Shown: positions 9,860-17,889 of the stretch, piece after piece
How positions within the stretch are numbered: the stretch's first letter is position 1
Layout of the letters: each line of letters opens with the position of its first letter
Origin: Leadbetterella byssophila DSM 17132
GTDB lineage: Bacteria > Bacteroidota > Bacteroidia > Cytophagales > Spirosomataceae
DNA length: 64,000 bases
Assembly: GCF_000166395.1 (NCBI RefSeq)
Contig: NC_014655.1
Coordinates: 3,782,001 to 3,846,000, forward strand
Reading direction: 5' to 3'
Program-made: the position numbers and the translations under genes
Notes under the pieces: model-generated
Told to the model about the DNA's origin: nothing
Database searches by the model: none
Seen by the model: the letters and a program-made list of their open reading frames with translations, nothing else

Positions 9860-11188
9860 ATGAAATGGCTTAAAGCACTATTGATTTTTTGGATCCCATG
9901 TGTGGTCTTGGCTCAAACGCCTGAAACCGCATTGAAGTCTTATATAGAGAACGGAGATAAAACCTACAAATGGGAAATCAAAGATACGCATACAGAAAAG
10001 GGAGTTACCAGATATAATGTATTGTTGACCTCTCAGAAATGGAGAGAATTTGTATGGAAACACCAATTGACCGTTTTTGTGCCTGAAGATATGGCTTATG
10101 ATGGAGCATTATTGTTTATAACCGGAGGCTCGGTTAAGAATGGAGAGCCGAACTGGTCAGATAATGACGACAGATATTGGCCAGTTTTGTCTGCTATGGC
10201 CAAACAAAATAAAGCGGTGACAGCTATCATTAAACAGGTGCCAAATCAACCCATCATTGGCACTATGACAGAAGATGAATTGATTTCGTATACGTTACAT
10301 CAATTCAAGAAAGATAAAGATTATTCCTGGCCTTTGCTTTTTCCTATGGTAAAGTCTGCAGTGAGAGGTTTAGATGCTATCCAGGATCTAGTAAAGGAAA
10401 AGAGTAAAAAGGAGATCAAGCGATTTGTGATATCCGGTGCATCAAAAAGAGGATGGACCACTTGGTTAAGTTCAGCCATAGATGATTCCAGAGTGGTGGC
10501 TATTGCCCCTATGGTGATAGACATGTTGAACATGCCGGAAACCCTCAATTATCAGTACAAGACCTACGGGGAGTACAGCATACAGATTGAGGATTATACC
10601 AAGTTAGGAATAGCTCAAGATATCAGCTCTGCAGATGGTAAGGCATTACAAGCCATGATAGATCCCTATTCTTATAGATCGAAACTGAAGCACCCTAAGA
10701 TGATTTTTATAGGGACTAATGACGAGTATTGGACTTTAGATGCCATCAAGTTCTCCTGGGATGAAATCCCGGGGACGAATATGATACATTTAGTGCCTAA
10801 TGCCGGACATGACCTGGGTGGAGGCGCACAGGCTTTTGAAGCGCTGAATGGATTTTTTGCTACCACCCTTCAAAATAAGCCTTATCCTGTACCTAAATGG
10901 AAGGTTCAAAATGTAAAAGGAGGAACGGAGATAAGCATTGATGCTCCCCGTGACGGTTTGATGGAAGCTTCTTTATGGTATACCAGTTCGTCTGATAAAG
11001 ATTTCCGGAACAATTTCTGGCAGAAAACTCGTGTTAAGATAGGTGAGGAGATTAAGATGGTAGTTCCAAATCCTCAGAAAGGATATCATGGATTTTATAT
11101 TGACTTGAAATATAAAAATCCTTCGGGTGGAACTTATTTGATCAGTACCCGTGCTTTTATTTCAGATAAAAACGGATTGCAGCCTTAG
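9860..11188 (+). CDS. PqaA-like (PhoPQ-activated pathogenicity-related) alpha/beta hydrolase, secreted
   Basis: A 442-residue protein with signal peptide ending VLAQ. The block GASKRGWTTWL with nucleophile Ser195 is the hallmark of the PhoPQ-activated pathogenicity-related family. Asp288 in GTNDEYW and His317 in NAGHDLGG complete an alpha/beta-hydrolase triad. A beta-rich C-terminal domain follows from about residue 345. The family is named after Salmonella PqaA; its substrate is not established, though an esterase or peptidase role is likely. One base separates it from the ceramidase-like gene, so it belongs to the same secreted hydrolase operon. Confidence 0.85.
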   Translation: MKWLKALLIFWIPCVVLAQTPETALKSYIENGDKTYKWEIKDTHTEKGVTRYNVLLTSQKWREFVWKHQLTVFVPEDMAYDGALLFITGGSVKNGEPNWSDNDDRYWPVLSAMAKQNKAVTAIIKQVPNQPIIGTMTEDELISYTLHQFKKDKDYSWPLLFPMVKSAVRGLDAIQDLVKEKSKKEIKRFVISGASKRGWTTWLSSAIDDSRVVAIAPMVIDMLNMPETLNYQYKTYGEYSIQIEDYTKLGIAQDISSADGKALQAMIDPYSYRSKLKHPKMIFIGTNDEYWTLDAIKFSWDEIPGTNMIHLVPNAGHDLGGGAQAFEALNGFFATTLQNKPYPVPKWKVQNVKGGTEISIDAPRDGLMEASLWYTSSSDKDFRNNFWQKTRVKIGEEIKMVVPNPQKGYHGFYIDLKYKNPSGGTYLISTRAFISDKNGLQP

Positions 11189-11189
11189 T

Positions 11190-11348
11190 ATGCCCTCTAC
11201 ACGAGTAGAAATATTAATCCATAAATTAATCAGTAACTCTCTGACTCCTGAGGAGTTAGATGAGTTGCTGATGCTTTTGGAAGATTCAGAAGAAGATATT
11301 ACTAAAGTTTTAAAAGAGTACTTTGACAGATTGGTCAATGACCAGTAA
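11190..11348 (+). CDS. Small protein resembling the N-terminal segment of FecR-type anti-sigma factors
   Basis: A 52-residue protein starting at the ATG one base after the PqaA-like stop. It has two acidic amphipathic helices (EILIHKLISNSLTPEEL and the LLMLLEDSEED region). The pattern 'helix, short LTPEE turn, acidic helix' resembles the cytoplasmic sigma-binding start of FecR-like anti-sigma factors in Bacteroidota, but there is no membrane segment and no periplasmic FecR domain. It might be a soluble miniature anti-sigma factor for the sigma factor at 1848, or an unrelated small protein. Its 3' end overlaps the convergent regulator gene by 14 bases. An in-frame ATG at 11151 lies inside the preceding gene and is less likely. 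Confidence 0.5.
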   Translation: MPSTRVEILIHKLISNSLTPEELDELLMLLEDSEEDITKVLKEYFDRLVNDQ

Positions 11349-12495
11349 ACTGCTTTCTATAGGCACTAGGTGGTACTCCCTTCATTTGTTTAAACTGTCT
11401 TGATAGGTTTTTGGTGTCATTTAAACCCAGCTCAAGGGCTATTTCAAAAACGTTCATGTCCGTTTCTAATAGTCGGTTACTTACTTTCTCCATCCTTAAA
11501 TTAGATATGTACTTGTAGATGGGATATCCTGTGATGCTTTGGAATCTCTTTTCTAAGGTTCTTCGGGAAAGGGGGACTTGTTTCACCACATCGTTTACCT
11601 GTATGGTCTTTTCCAGGTTTTGGTGGATGTATTTCAAAACGGTGGCAATGTGATGGTCGTTTGTAGCGTATATGTCTGAGGATTGTCGGGTAATGACTTG
11701 TGTAGGCTTTACCACTATATCTCTAGTGGGTGTGTTCTTATTTTTGATCATTTCCTCCAATAGTTTGGCGGTCTGGTAACCTCCAAATTCGGCGTCTTGG
11801 GCTATACTGGAAAGAGGCGGATCTGAGAATTCACAGATCATTTCATCATTATCTACTCCCAGGACGGCTACCTCCTGGGGAATGGCGATTCCTGAGTGTC
11901 TACAAGCTTCAGTGATGTGCTGGCCCTGGTTATCGTCGCAAGCCATCAGGGCTATGGGTTTAGGAAGGGATTTTAACCACTGACTTAAAGCGCTGGGTCT
12001 ATAGTACCAGATATTATCTGAGTCGCTATTGTCATTTTCAAAATAATGAACCTTGTATCCCGCTTTATTCACTCGATTTTCAAATCCTTCCGCTCTTTCC
12101 CTTGACCATACTATTTTCTTGAAGCCATAGAAGGCGAATTGTTTAAACCCTTTTTTTAGGAAATATTCCGCGCCCATGATTCCGGCTTCTCTATGTGCTC
12201 CAGTGATATTGGGGATTTCTGTGAATCTCTCTTTAAAATCCTGAGCAATTATGGGAATGCCTGCTTCTTTGAATGCTATGACGGTGGGGTCATTGTAGAA
12301 CTGTCCTATGATACCATCTGCTCCCCATTCCATGGCCCATTCTAGGATTCCTTGCATGCCTATGGTTTCCCTTTGGAAAAGGGGCATTCTGCAGAATACC
12401 CAGGGTCCATGTTCTTTGGAATACTTTGCTATGCCCCTCAATAGTTCCTTACTGTAAGATTCCGCAAAATCTATCATTAGTATTATTTTATACAT
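11335..12495 (-). CDS. XylR-like AraC-family transcriptional regulator with sugar-binding domain
   Basis: A 386-residue protein. Residues 1-270 form a LacI/periplasmic-binding-protein-like sensor domain (MIDFAESYSKELLRGIAKYS start, and GVDNDEMICEFSDPPLSSI near 215). Residues 285-382 form an AraC-type double helix-turn-helix ending in the conserved NLSRQFKQMKGVPPSAYRK signature. This architecture matches XylR, which binds a sugar and activates sugar catabolic genes. It is transcribed divergently from the GH97 glucosidase with about 140 bases between them, so that gene is its probable target. The ligand is unknown; XylR homology does not prove xylose. Confidence 0.85.
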   Translation of the reverse strand: MYKIILMIDFAESYSKELLRGIAKYSKEHGPWVFCRMPLFQRETIGMQGILEWAMEWGADGIIGQFYNDPTVIAFKEAGIPIIAQDFKERFTEIPNITGAHREAGIMGAEYFLKKGFKQFAFYGFKKIVWSRERAEGFENRVNKAGYKVHYFENDNSDSDNIWYYRPSALSQWLKSLPKPIALMACDDNQGQHITEACRHSGIAIPQEVAVLGVDNDEMICEFSDPPLSSIAQDAEFGGYQTAKLLEEMIKNKNTPTRDIVVKPTQVITRQSSDIYATNDHHIATVLKYIHQNLEKTIQVNDVVKQVPLSRRTLEKRFQSITGYPIYKYISNLRMEKVSNRLLETDMNVFEIALELGLNDTKNLSRQFKQMKGVPPSAYRKQFTGH

Positions 12496-12633
12496 AGCTA
12501 ATTAGTTATATTATTTATAGGAAATATTCAAAAATAATAAAAAGGTGCCGATTTTCAAAAGATGTACCCCTGCAGGTATACTGGCACTCTTGCGTCATAC
12601 TATTGGCTTATCTTGCCACAAAAACTAAACTGT

Positions 12634-14736
12634 ATGCGATTCTTCTTACTCTTGTGTTTTCTGGGGAAAATGGCCTTTGCCCAGCAAAATATTCAATCTC
12701 CTGATGGAAAATTAAAATTGGATTTTTCATTAAATTCCAAAGGTGAGCCGGTTTATACCTTGAAGTTTAAAGATCAGACCATCATCTTTCCAAGTACTTT
12801 AGGTTTCAAATTGCTCAATGACACCGTTTCTCTGAGGGACGGGTTTGAAGTGGTGAAACATAAGGTCAGTTCTCAAGATTCAAAGTGGACTCCGGTATTG
12901 GGACAATACAAGGAGATTAGAGATCACTTTAATGAACTGGAAGTGGAATTGTACCAAAAGAAGAGAGCTACGCAGGTTCATTTGAGGTTCCGACTGTATG
13001 ATGAAGGCTTGGCGTTCAGATATGAGTTTCCTAGGCAAGCTAATTTGCAATATTTTATTGTTCAAGACGAATTGACCCAGTTCAATATTGAGGGAGATCC
13101 TTTGGCGTTTTGGTTGCCCGGAGATTACAATACGGAAGAATACAGAACTACCACCTCTAAATTTTCTGAGATTCCGGCTATTCTGGCTTCTGGAAGGCTA
13201 ACCGCCGGAGAGAGTTATCCTTTGTTCCAAAATAGAGGTATTAAAGCTGTTCAAGCTCCTTTGCTTTTAAAAAATGAGAAAGGAATCTATATCCATTTTC
13301 ATGAGGCGGCTCTAGTGAACTACCCTGCCATGAGTTTAGAGCTTACTGAGAAAGGATTCATCAGCCATTTAACTCCGGATGCGGTGGGGAATAAGGCATA
13401 TTTACAAACGGATTTTGTAACTCCATGGCGGACCGTCATGGTGACAGATGATGCACGAAAGATCATAGCCTCATCTATGATTTTGAATCTCAATGAACCT
13501 TGTGCTTTGAAAGAAACCGACTGGATCCAGCCTGTGAAATATGTAGGTGTATGGTGGGAGATGTTTGTTAAAGGATCTACCTGGGCTTATACTGACGAGC
13601 AAAACACTAAATTGGGGATAACAGATTATAAAACATTAAAACCAAACGGTAAGCATGGAGCCAATACAGCTAATGTGAAAAAGCATATTGATTTTGCAGC
13701 CAAACATGGTTTGGATCAAGTGCTAGTAGAAGGCTGGAACGAAGGATGGGAGGACTGGTATGGCCTATGGAAAGAGGATGTATTTGACTTTGTAACTCCT
13801 TATCCCGACTTTGATTTGCCTTATCTAAGAGATTATGCAGCCTCCAAAGGAGTGAAATTGATGATGCATCATGAAACTTCGGCATCTGCTACTAACTATG
13901 AGCGAAGGATGGACCAAGCTTTTCAGTTCATGAAAGACAATGGTTACAATGCCGTGAAAACCGGGTACGTAGGTTTTCCTATACCTAGAGGTGAGTTTAG
14001 AAGCGGGCAGTGGATGGTCAATCACTACATCCGTGTGGCTAAAACGGCGGCAAAATATAAGATCATGGTGAATTCTCATGAGGCTGTGAGACCTACCGGG
14101 TTAAGTAGGACGTATCCCAACTGGATAGCCCAGGAATCTGCCAGAGGTACAGAATTTGAATCCATGGGAGGCTCTGATCCGGATCACACTACCATCCTGC
14201 CATTTACCAGATTTACTGGAGGTGCAATGGATTATACTCCGGGGATTCTTCAAACTACCTTTGATTATTATAATCCAAATAATGACCAAAGAGTACATAC
14301 CACATTGGTTAAGCAGCTAGCTCTTTACGTGGTTTTATATAGCCCCTTACAGATGGCTGCAGATATAATTGAGAATTATGAAAGGTTCTCTGATGCATTC
14401 CAATTCATAAAGGATGTAGCAGTAGACTGGGACGATACCTATGTACTAGAAGCTGAGCCAGGTGATTATCTAAGCGTTGGCAGAAAAGCCAAAGGAAAGC
14501 AGGAATGGTTTATTGGGGCGATAACAGATGAAAACTCTAGAAATGCGAATTTGAATCTAAATTTCCTGCCGAAAGGAAAGAAATTTACGGCTACCATTTA
14601 CGAAGATGCTCCCGGAGCTCATTGGGAAAAAGATCCCATGAAATATAGAATCAGAAAGGTTCAAGTAGACGCAAGTACGGTTTTGAACATTCCTTTAGCC
14701 CCGGGAGGAGGTACTGCCATTACGATCCGGCAATAG
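12634..14736 (+). CDS. Glycoside hydrolase family 97, inverting alpha-glucosidase type
   Basis: From the ATG at 12634, which begins a proper signal peptide (MRFFLLLCFLGKMAFAQ), the product has 700 residues, normal for GH97. An upstream in-frame ATG at 12562 would only put a non-signal segment in front. The three glutamates of the SusB-type inverting subgroup appear with the same spacing as Glu439, Glu508 and Glu532 of Bacteroides SusB: Glu414 in HHETS, Glu483 in HEAVRPTG and Glu507 in RGTEFE. It therefore probably hydrolyses alpha-glucosidic bonds of maltooligosaccharides in the periplasm. A XylR-like regulator is encoded divergently. No susC/susD lies beside it. Confidence 0.9.
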   Translation: MRFFLLLCFLGKMAFAQQNIQSPDGKLKLDFSLNSKGEPVYTLKFKDQTIIFPSTLGFKLLNDTVSLRDGFEVVKHKVSSQDSKWTPVLGQYKEIRDHFNELEVELYQKKRATQVHLRFRLYDEGLAFRYEFPRQANLQYFIVQDELTQFNIEGDPLAFWLPGDYNTEEYRTTTSKFSEIPAILASGRLTAGESYPLFQNRGIKAVQAPLLLKNEKGIYIHFHEAALVNYPAMSLELTEKGFISHLTPDAVGNKAYLQTDFVTPWRTVMVTDDARKIIASSMILNLNEPCALKETDWIQPVKYVGVWWEMFVKGSTWAYTDEQNTKLGITDYKTLKPNGKHGANTANVKKHIDFAAKHGLDQVLVEGWNEGWEDWYGLWKEDVFDFVTPYPDFDLPYLRDYAASKGVKLMMHHETSASATNYERRMDQAFQFMKDNGYNAVKTGYVGFPIPRGEFRSGQWMVNHYIRVAKTAAKYKIMVNSHEAVRPTGLSRTYPNWIAQESARGTEFESMGGSDPDHTTILPFTRFTGGAMDYTPGILQTTFDYYNPNNDQRVHTTLVKQLALYVVLYSPLQMAADIIENYERFSDAFQFIKDVAVDWDDTYVLEAEPGDYLSVGRKAKGKQEWFIGAITDENSRNANLNLNFLPKGKKFTATIYEDAPGAHWEKDPMKYRIRKVQVDASTVLNIPLAPGGGTAITIRQ

Positions 14737-15007
14737 GAGATCCAAAGATACCTACTGCTAATTCTGCCCAGATTAAGAAGAGCAGAAGTAGTACTGCCCC
14801 TGAGAGAAGTAAAACCTTTTTCAGGGGTTTTATTTTTCTTTGGATATAGTCTAAGGTCGTGGCCGTTCCAAAAAGTAAAATCCCGGCAATGATAAAATCC
14901 AAAGCCTCCCACTTCACTTCAGAAGTAAACTGCATGGCAATTAATGGGAGTAAAAGTAGTGCTGTGGCTGAGCCAAAGTAGAAGATGGAAATTTGATCTT
15001 TATTCAT
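14720..15007 (-). CDS. Small three-helix membrane protein of unknown function
   Basis: A 95-residue protein from the ATG at 15005-15007; an in-frame ATG at 15031 is also possible. It has three clear hydrophobic segments (IFYFGSATALLLLPLIAM, the FIIAGILLFGTATT region, and VLLLSGAVLLLLFLIWAEL) with a basic QRKIKPLKK loop between the second and third. No functional motif is recognised. Its 3' end overlaps the GH97 gene by 17 bases in convergent orientation. Confidence 0.6.
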   Translation of the reverse strand: MNKDQISIFYFGSATALLLLPLIAMQFTSEVKWEALDFIIAGILLFGTATTLDYIQRKIKPLKKVLLLSGAVLLLLFLIWAELAVGIFGSPIAGS

Positions 15008-15069
15008 AAATAAAAGTACTTTGATTTTCAAAGTAACTGAATAGTAGTTTCTATTCCTAATGTTTGGAC

Positions 15070-15103
15070 AAAAAAATTAGTCTTAAAAAAATTTAAGACT
15101 AAT
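15070..15103 (-). terminator. Hairpin with U-tract on the minus strand
   Basis: A perfect 10-base inverted repeat (ATTAGTCTTA at 15076-15085 and its complement at 15094-15103) lies next to a run of seven A at 15070-15076, which reads as a U-run on the minus strand. It could stop transcription entering from the pgi side before the small membrane protein gene. Confidence 0.5.
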
Positions 15104-15301
15104 CCGATTTCAAGTGAATCTATACAACTTAATTTTTTTGATTGTCGCTTCGCGACGTTATGGGCTTAAAAAAGGAAAGCACAGTAACTCGGTAAATTTG
15201 CACGTTAGCCGAAATCCTGATACAATTATAATTTATTGAAAATTTATTTCCAAATAAAAGGACAGAAAATTTCATATTTTCAGTAATAATTGAAAATTCA
15301 G
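15104..15301. other. AT-rich intergenic stretch, no gene seen
   Basis: Part of the 317-base gap between the small membrane protein gene and pgi. It has no open frame of note. A short stem GTCGC-TTC-GCGAC lies near 15144-15156, and the rest is AT-rich. With a terminator-like hairpin on each side, a small RNA is conceivable, but nothing in the sequence proves it. Confidence 0.3.
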
Positions 15302-15331
15302 GATAAAAAAATAGAGCTACGGCTCTATTTT
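15302..15331 (-). terminator. Rho-independent terminator of pgi
   Basis: Perfect 10-base stem (AAAATAGAGC at 15308-15317, complement at 15322-15331) with a TACG loop. On the minus strand it is followed by a U-run (A-run at 15305-15311). The stem includes the pgi stop codon. Confidence 0.75.
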
Positions 15332-16977
15332 CTCCATTTCTTATAAAGATTGATCAACTGATTCGTGGAGCCGTCATGAGAGCTCACAGGTTCAGCATCT
15401 TGTAATTCGGGATAGATCTTATTGGCCAATTGTTTTCCTAATTCCACACCCCACTGGTCGAATGAGAAGATGTTCCAAATAACCCCTTGAACAAAGATTT
15501 TATGTTCATAGATGGCTATTAGGCTACCTAATACCCTTGGTGTGAGTTTTTTGAACAAGAAGGAGTTAGTAGGTCTATTGCCTTCAAACACTTTGAATGG
15601 AACCAGGAAGTCTATCTCTTCTTTAGATTTCCCCGCCTTTTCTAATTCTGCTCTGGCTTCTGCCTCTGATTTACCATTCATTAAAGCTTCAGTTTGCGCA
15701 AAGAAATTTGATAGCAGAAGTTTGTGATGTTCTCCTATTGGATTATGGCTGATGACCGGTGCCATGAAGTCGCAAGGAATAAGTTTAGTGCCTTGGTGAA
15801 TCAATTGGTAGAAGGCGTGTTGTCCATTTGTACCCGGTTCACCCCAGATAACTGGTCCGGTATGGTAATTGATCTTTTCTCCAGAACGGTTCACACTTTT
15901 ACCGTTAGATTCCATGTCTCCTTGTTGGAAATATGCCGCAAAACGGTGCATGTATTGGTCGTATGGCAGAATAGCATGGGATTCTGCTCCATAGAAATTA
16001 TTGTACCAAATGCCCAGCAGACCCAGGATCACAGGTATGTTCTTCCTGAAGGTGCTGTGTCTGAAATGTTGGTCAATATCATGTGCTCCGGTTAATAATT
16101 GTTCATAATTTGAGAACCCAATATAGCAAGCTATAGACAGACCTATGGCACTCCATAGGCTATATCTTCCACCTACCCAGTCCCAGAATTCGAACATGTT
16201 TTTCGTATCGATGCCGAATTCCGCTACTCCTTTTGCATTCGTAGAAATGGCTACAAAATGCTTTTTAACAAAGTTTTCATCCTTTGCAGCCTCCAGGAAC
16301 CAAGCTCTCGCGGTGTGAGCATTGGCCATAGTTTCTTGGGTAGTAAAGGTTTTAGAAGCGATCATGAAGAGGGTAGTAGCCGGATTTAATCCCTTCAACG
16401 TTTCTGAAATATGGGTTCCGTCAACATTAGAAACAAAATGTACTTTCAGACCTTTTTTACCATAAGGTTTTAGTGCTTCTGTTACCATTACCGGTCCTAG
16501 ATCAGATCCTCCGATTCCAATATTTACTATATCTGTAATCTTCTTATCGGTATATCCTTTCCATTCTCCTGACCTTACACTTTCCGAAAAGGTGCGCATT
16601 TGTCCAAGCACCCGGTTGACATCTGGCATTACATCCTTTCCGTTGACATAAACAGGCTCATTAGATCTGTTTCTTAGAGCGGTATGTAGTACGGCACGGT
16701 TTTCAGTGGCATTAATGGCTTCTCCTGTGAACATCTTATTGATGGCCTCGCTCAATCGGCATTCGTTTGCCAGGTCAATAAGATACGATAATGTTCTTCC
16801 GTTTATTCTATTCTTAGAGAAGTCTACAAAGATGTCTTGAAAACGTAGGGAGAATTTTGAGGCGCGTTTAGGATCTGCATCGAATAGCTCGGCTATACTT
16901 TGTTTAGATATCGTTTTGTGGTGACTTTTTAGCTTTCTGTAGGCCGTAGTCTGATCAAATTTAACTGATTCTAACAT
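15325..16977 (-). CDS. pgi: Glucose-6-phosphate isomerase
   Basis: A 550-residue cytoplasmic enzyme interconverting glucose 6-phosphate and fructose 6-phosphate in glycolysis and gluconeogenesis. Both family signatures are present: the segment around [14 protein letters not shown] in the middle, and the C-terminal [21 protein letters not shown] region. The phosphate-binding [11 protein letters not shown] loop is near residue 153 and the MESNGKSV block near 355. Full length. It lies six bases after the GH25 lysozyme gene and is probably read from the same transcript; a strong terminator overlaps its stop codon. Confidence 0.97.
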   Translation of the reverse strand: MLESVKFDQTTAYRKLKSHHKTISKQSIAELFDADPKRASKFSLRFQDIFVDFSKNRINGRTLSYLIDLANECRLSEAINKMFTGEAINATENRAVLHTALRNRSNEPVYVNGKDVMPDVNRVLGQMRTFSESVRSGEWKGYTDKKITDIVNIGIGGSDLGPVMVTEALKPYGKKGLKVHFVSNVDGTHISETLKGLNPATTLFMIASKTFTTQETMANAHTARAWFLEAAKDENFVKKHFVAISTNAKGVAEFGIDTKNMFEFWDWVGGRYSLWSAIGLSIACYIGFSNYEQLLTGAHDIDQHFRHSTFRKNIPVILGLLGIWYNNFYGAESHAILPYDQYMHRFAAYFQQGDMESNGKSVNRSGEKINYHTGPVIWGEPGTNGQHAFYQLIHQGTKLIPCDFMAPVISHNPIGEHHKLLLSNFFAQTEALMNGKSEAEARAELEKAGKSKEEIDFLVPFKVFEGNRPTNSFLFKKLTPRVLGSLIAIYEHKIFVQGVIWNIFSFDQWGVELGKQLANKIYPELQDAEPVSSHDGSTNQLINLYKKWRK

Positions 16978-16983
16978 AGGAAA

Positions 16984-17742
16984 TTAAAAAAGATATTTTT
17001 GAAATTTGTGGTGTGAACCGTAGAAGACATTTAGGTCTACAGCATGAGGTATGCCGGGGACCACTCCTCCGTCGCTCAGTTGCCACATGATAAGTTTGTT
17101 TAATTGATAGTGCGAAGGATCATACACGGAATAATCTGCTAACCAAAGGTCGTATTCCGGTAAATGCTCCTTGATATACTTATGATATATCTTATGATTG
17201 GTATAAATGATGGGCTTCTTGCCCGTTTGTTCTTCGACAATCTTTAACCATACTTTGGCATTTTGAGCTAGGTTTTTCCTTTCACTGTGTGTTCTTCCGT
17301 CATTTTCAAAATCGAGTACTGGTACAAAGTCGCCTACCTCATGTTTTACCGTGGATAGATAATTTATGGCTTGTATCTCCGGATCTGTAAAGGAAGTAAA
17401 GAAGTGGTAGGCGCCGCGAACAAATCCATGTTCCCTGGCTTTCTTCCAGTTCTCTCTAAAATATGCGTCAACTAAATCCCCACCTTCTGTGGCTTTGATC
17501 ACCGTGAAATGAAAAGGTTCATCTGCCCAGCGGTGACCTTGAACTTTTTTCCATTCTATTTCTCCATTATGCTTAGAAATATCAATCCCGTGGATATGTT
17601 GCTCATAAGGAGGGAAATATCTGGCAGATTCAACGGAGAGCGTATTATGACCGTCACTGACAAAAATAGGAAACATGACGATCATCACGATTAACGTCAG
17701 CACATAGCAACTACGTAAGGAGATTATCTTGCTCACATTCAT
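16984..17742 (-). CDS. Glycoside hydrolase family 25 lysozyme, membrane anchored
   Basis: A 252-residue protein with one N-terminal hydrophobic segment (about residues 12-29) and a GH25 catalytic domain. Asp54 in HGIDISKHNG and the DxE pair Asp144/Glu146 in VLDFEND match the active site of Chalaropsis-type lysozymes, and the domain closes with LIMWQLSDGG...VDLNVFYG. It cleaves the glycan strand of peptidoglycan, likely in cell-wall remodelling. It is six bases upstream of pgi; the pairing looks operonic rather than functional. Confidence 0.9.
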   Translation of the reverse strand: MNVSKIISLRSCYVLTLIVMIVMFPIFVSDGHNTLSVESARYFPPYEQHIHGIDISKHNGEIEWKKVQGHRWADEPFHFTVIKATEGGDLVDAYFRENWKKAREHGFVRGAYHFFTSFTDPEIQAINYLSTVKHEVGDFVPVLDFENDGRTHSERKNLAQNAKVWLKIVEEQTGKKPIIYTNHKIYHKYIKEHLPEYDLWLADYSVYDPSHYQLNKLIMWQLSDGGVVPGIPHAVDLNVFYGSHHKFQKYLF

Positions 17743-17889
17743 GGGTTTAGGAAAGTAACGACAAACAAAAGTAAATATTTAAAATGGATTTTTTTTGTTT
17801 TTTCTTCAAAATGAATGCCAGTAAAAGCCTTCGGTTTAGATTTTTTGCTTTGTCTTTTGTAGTTTAGGAGTCTATCAACCTTTTATACT

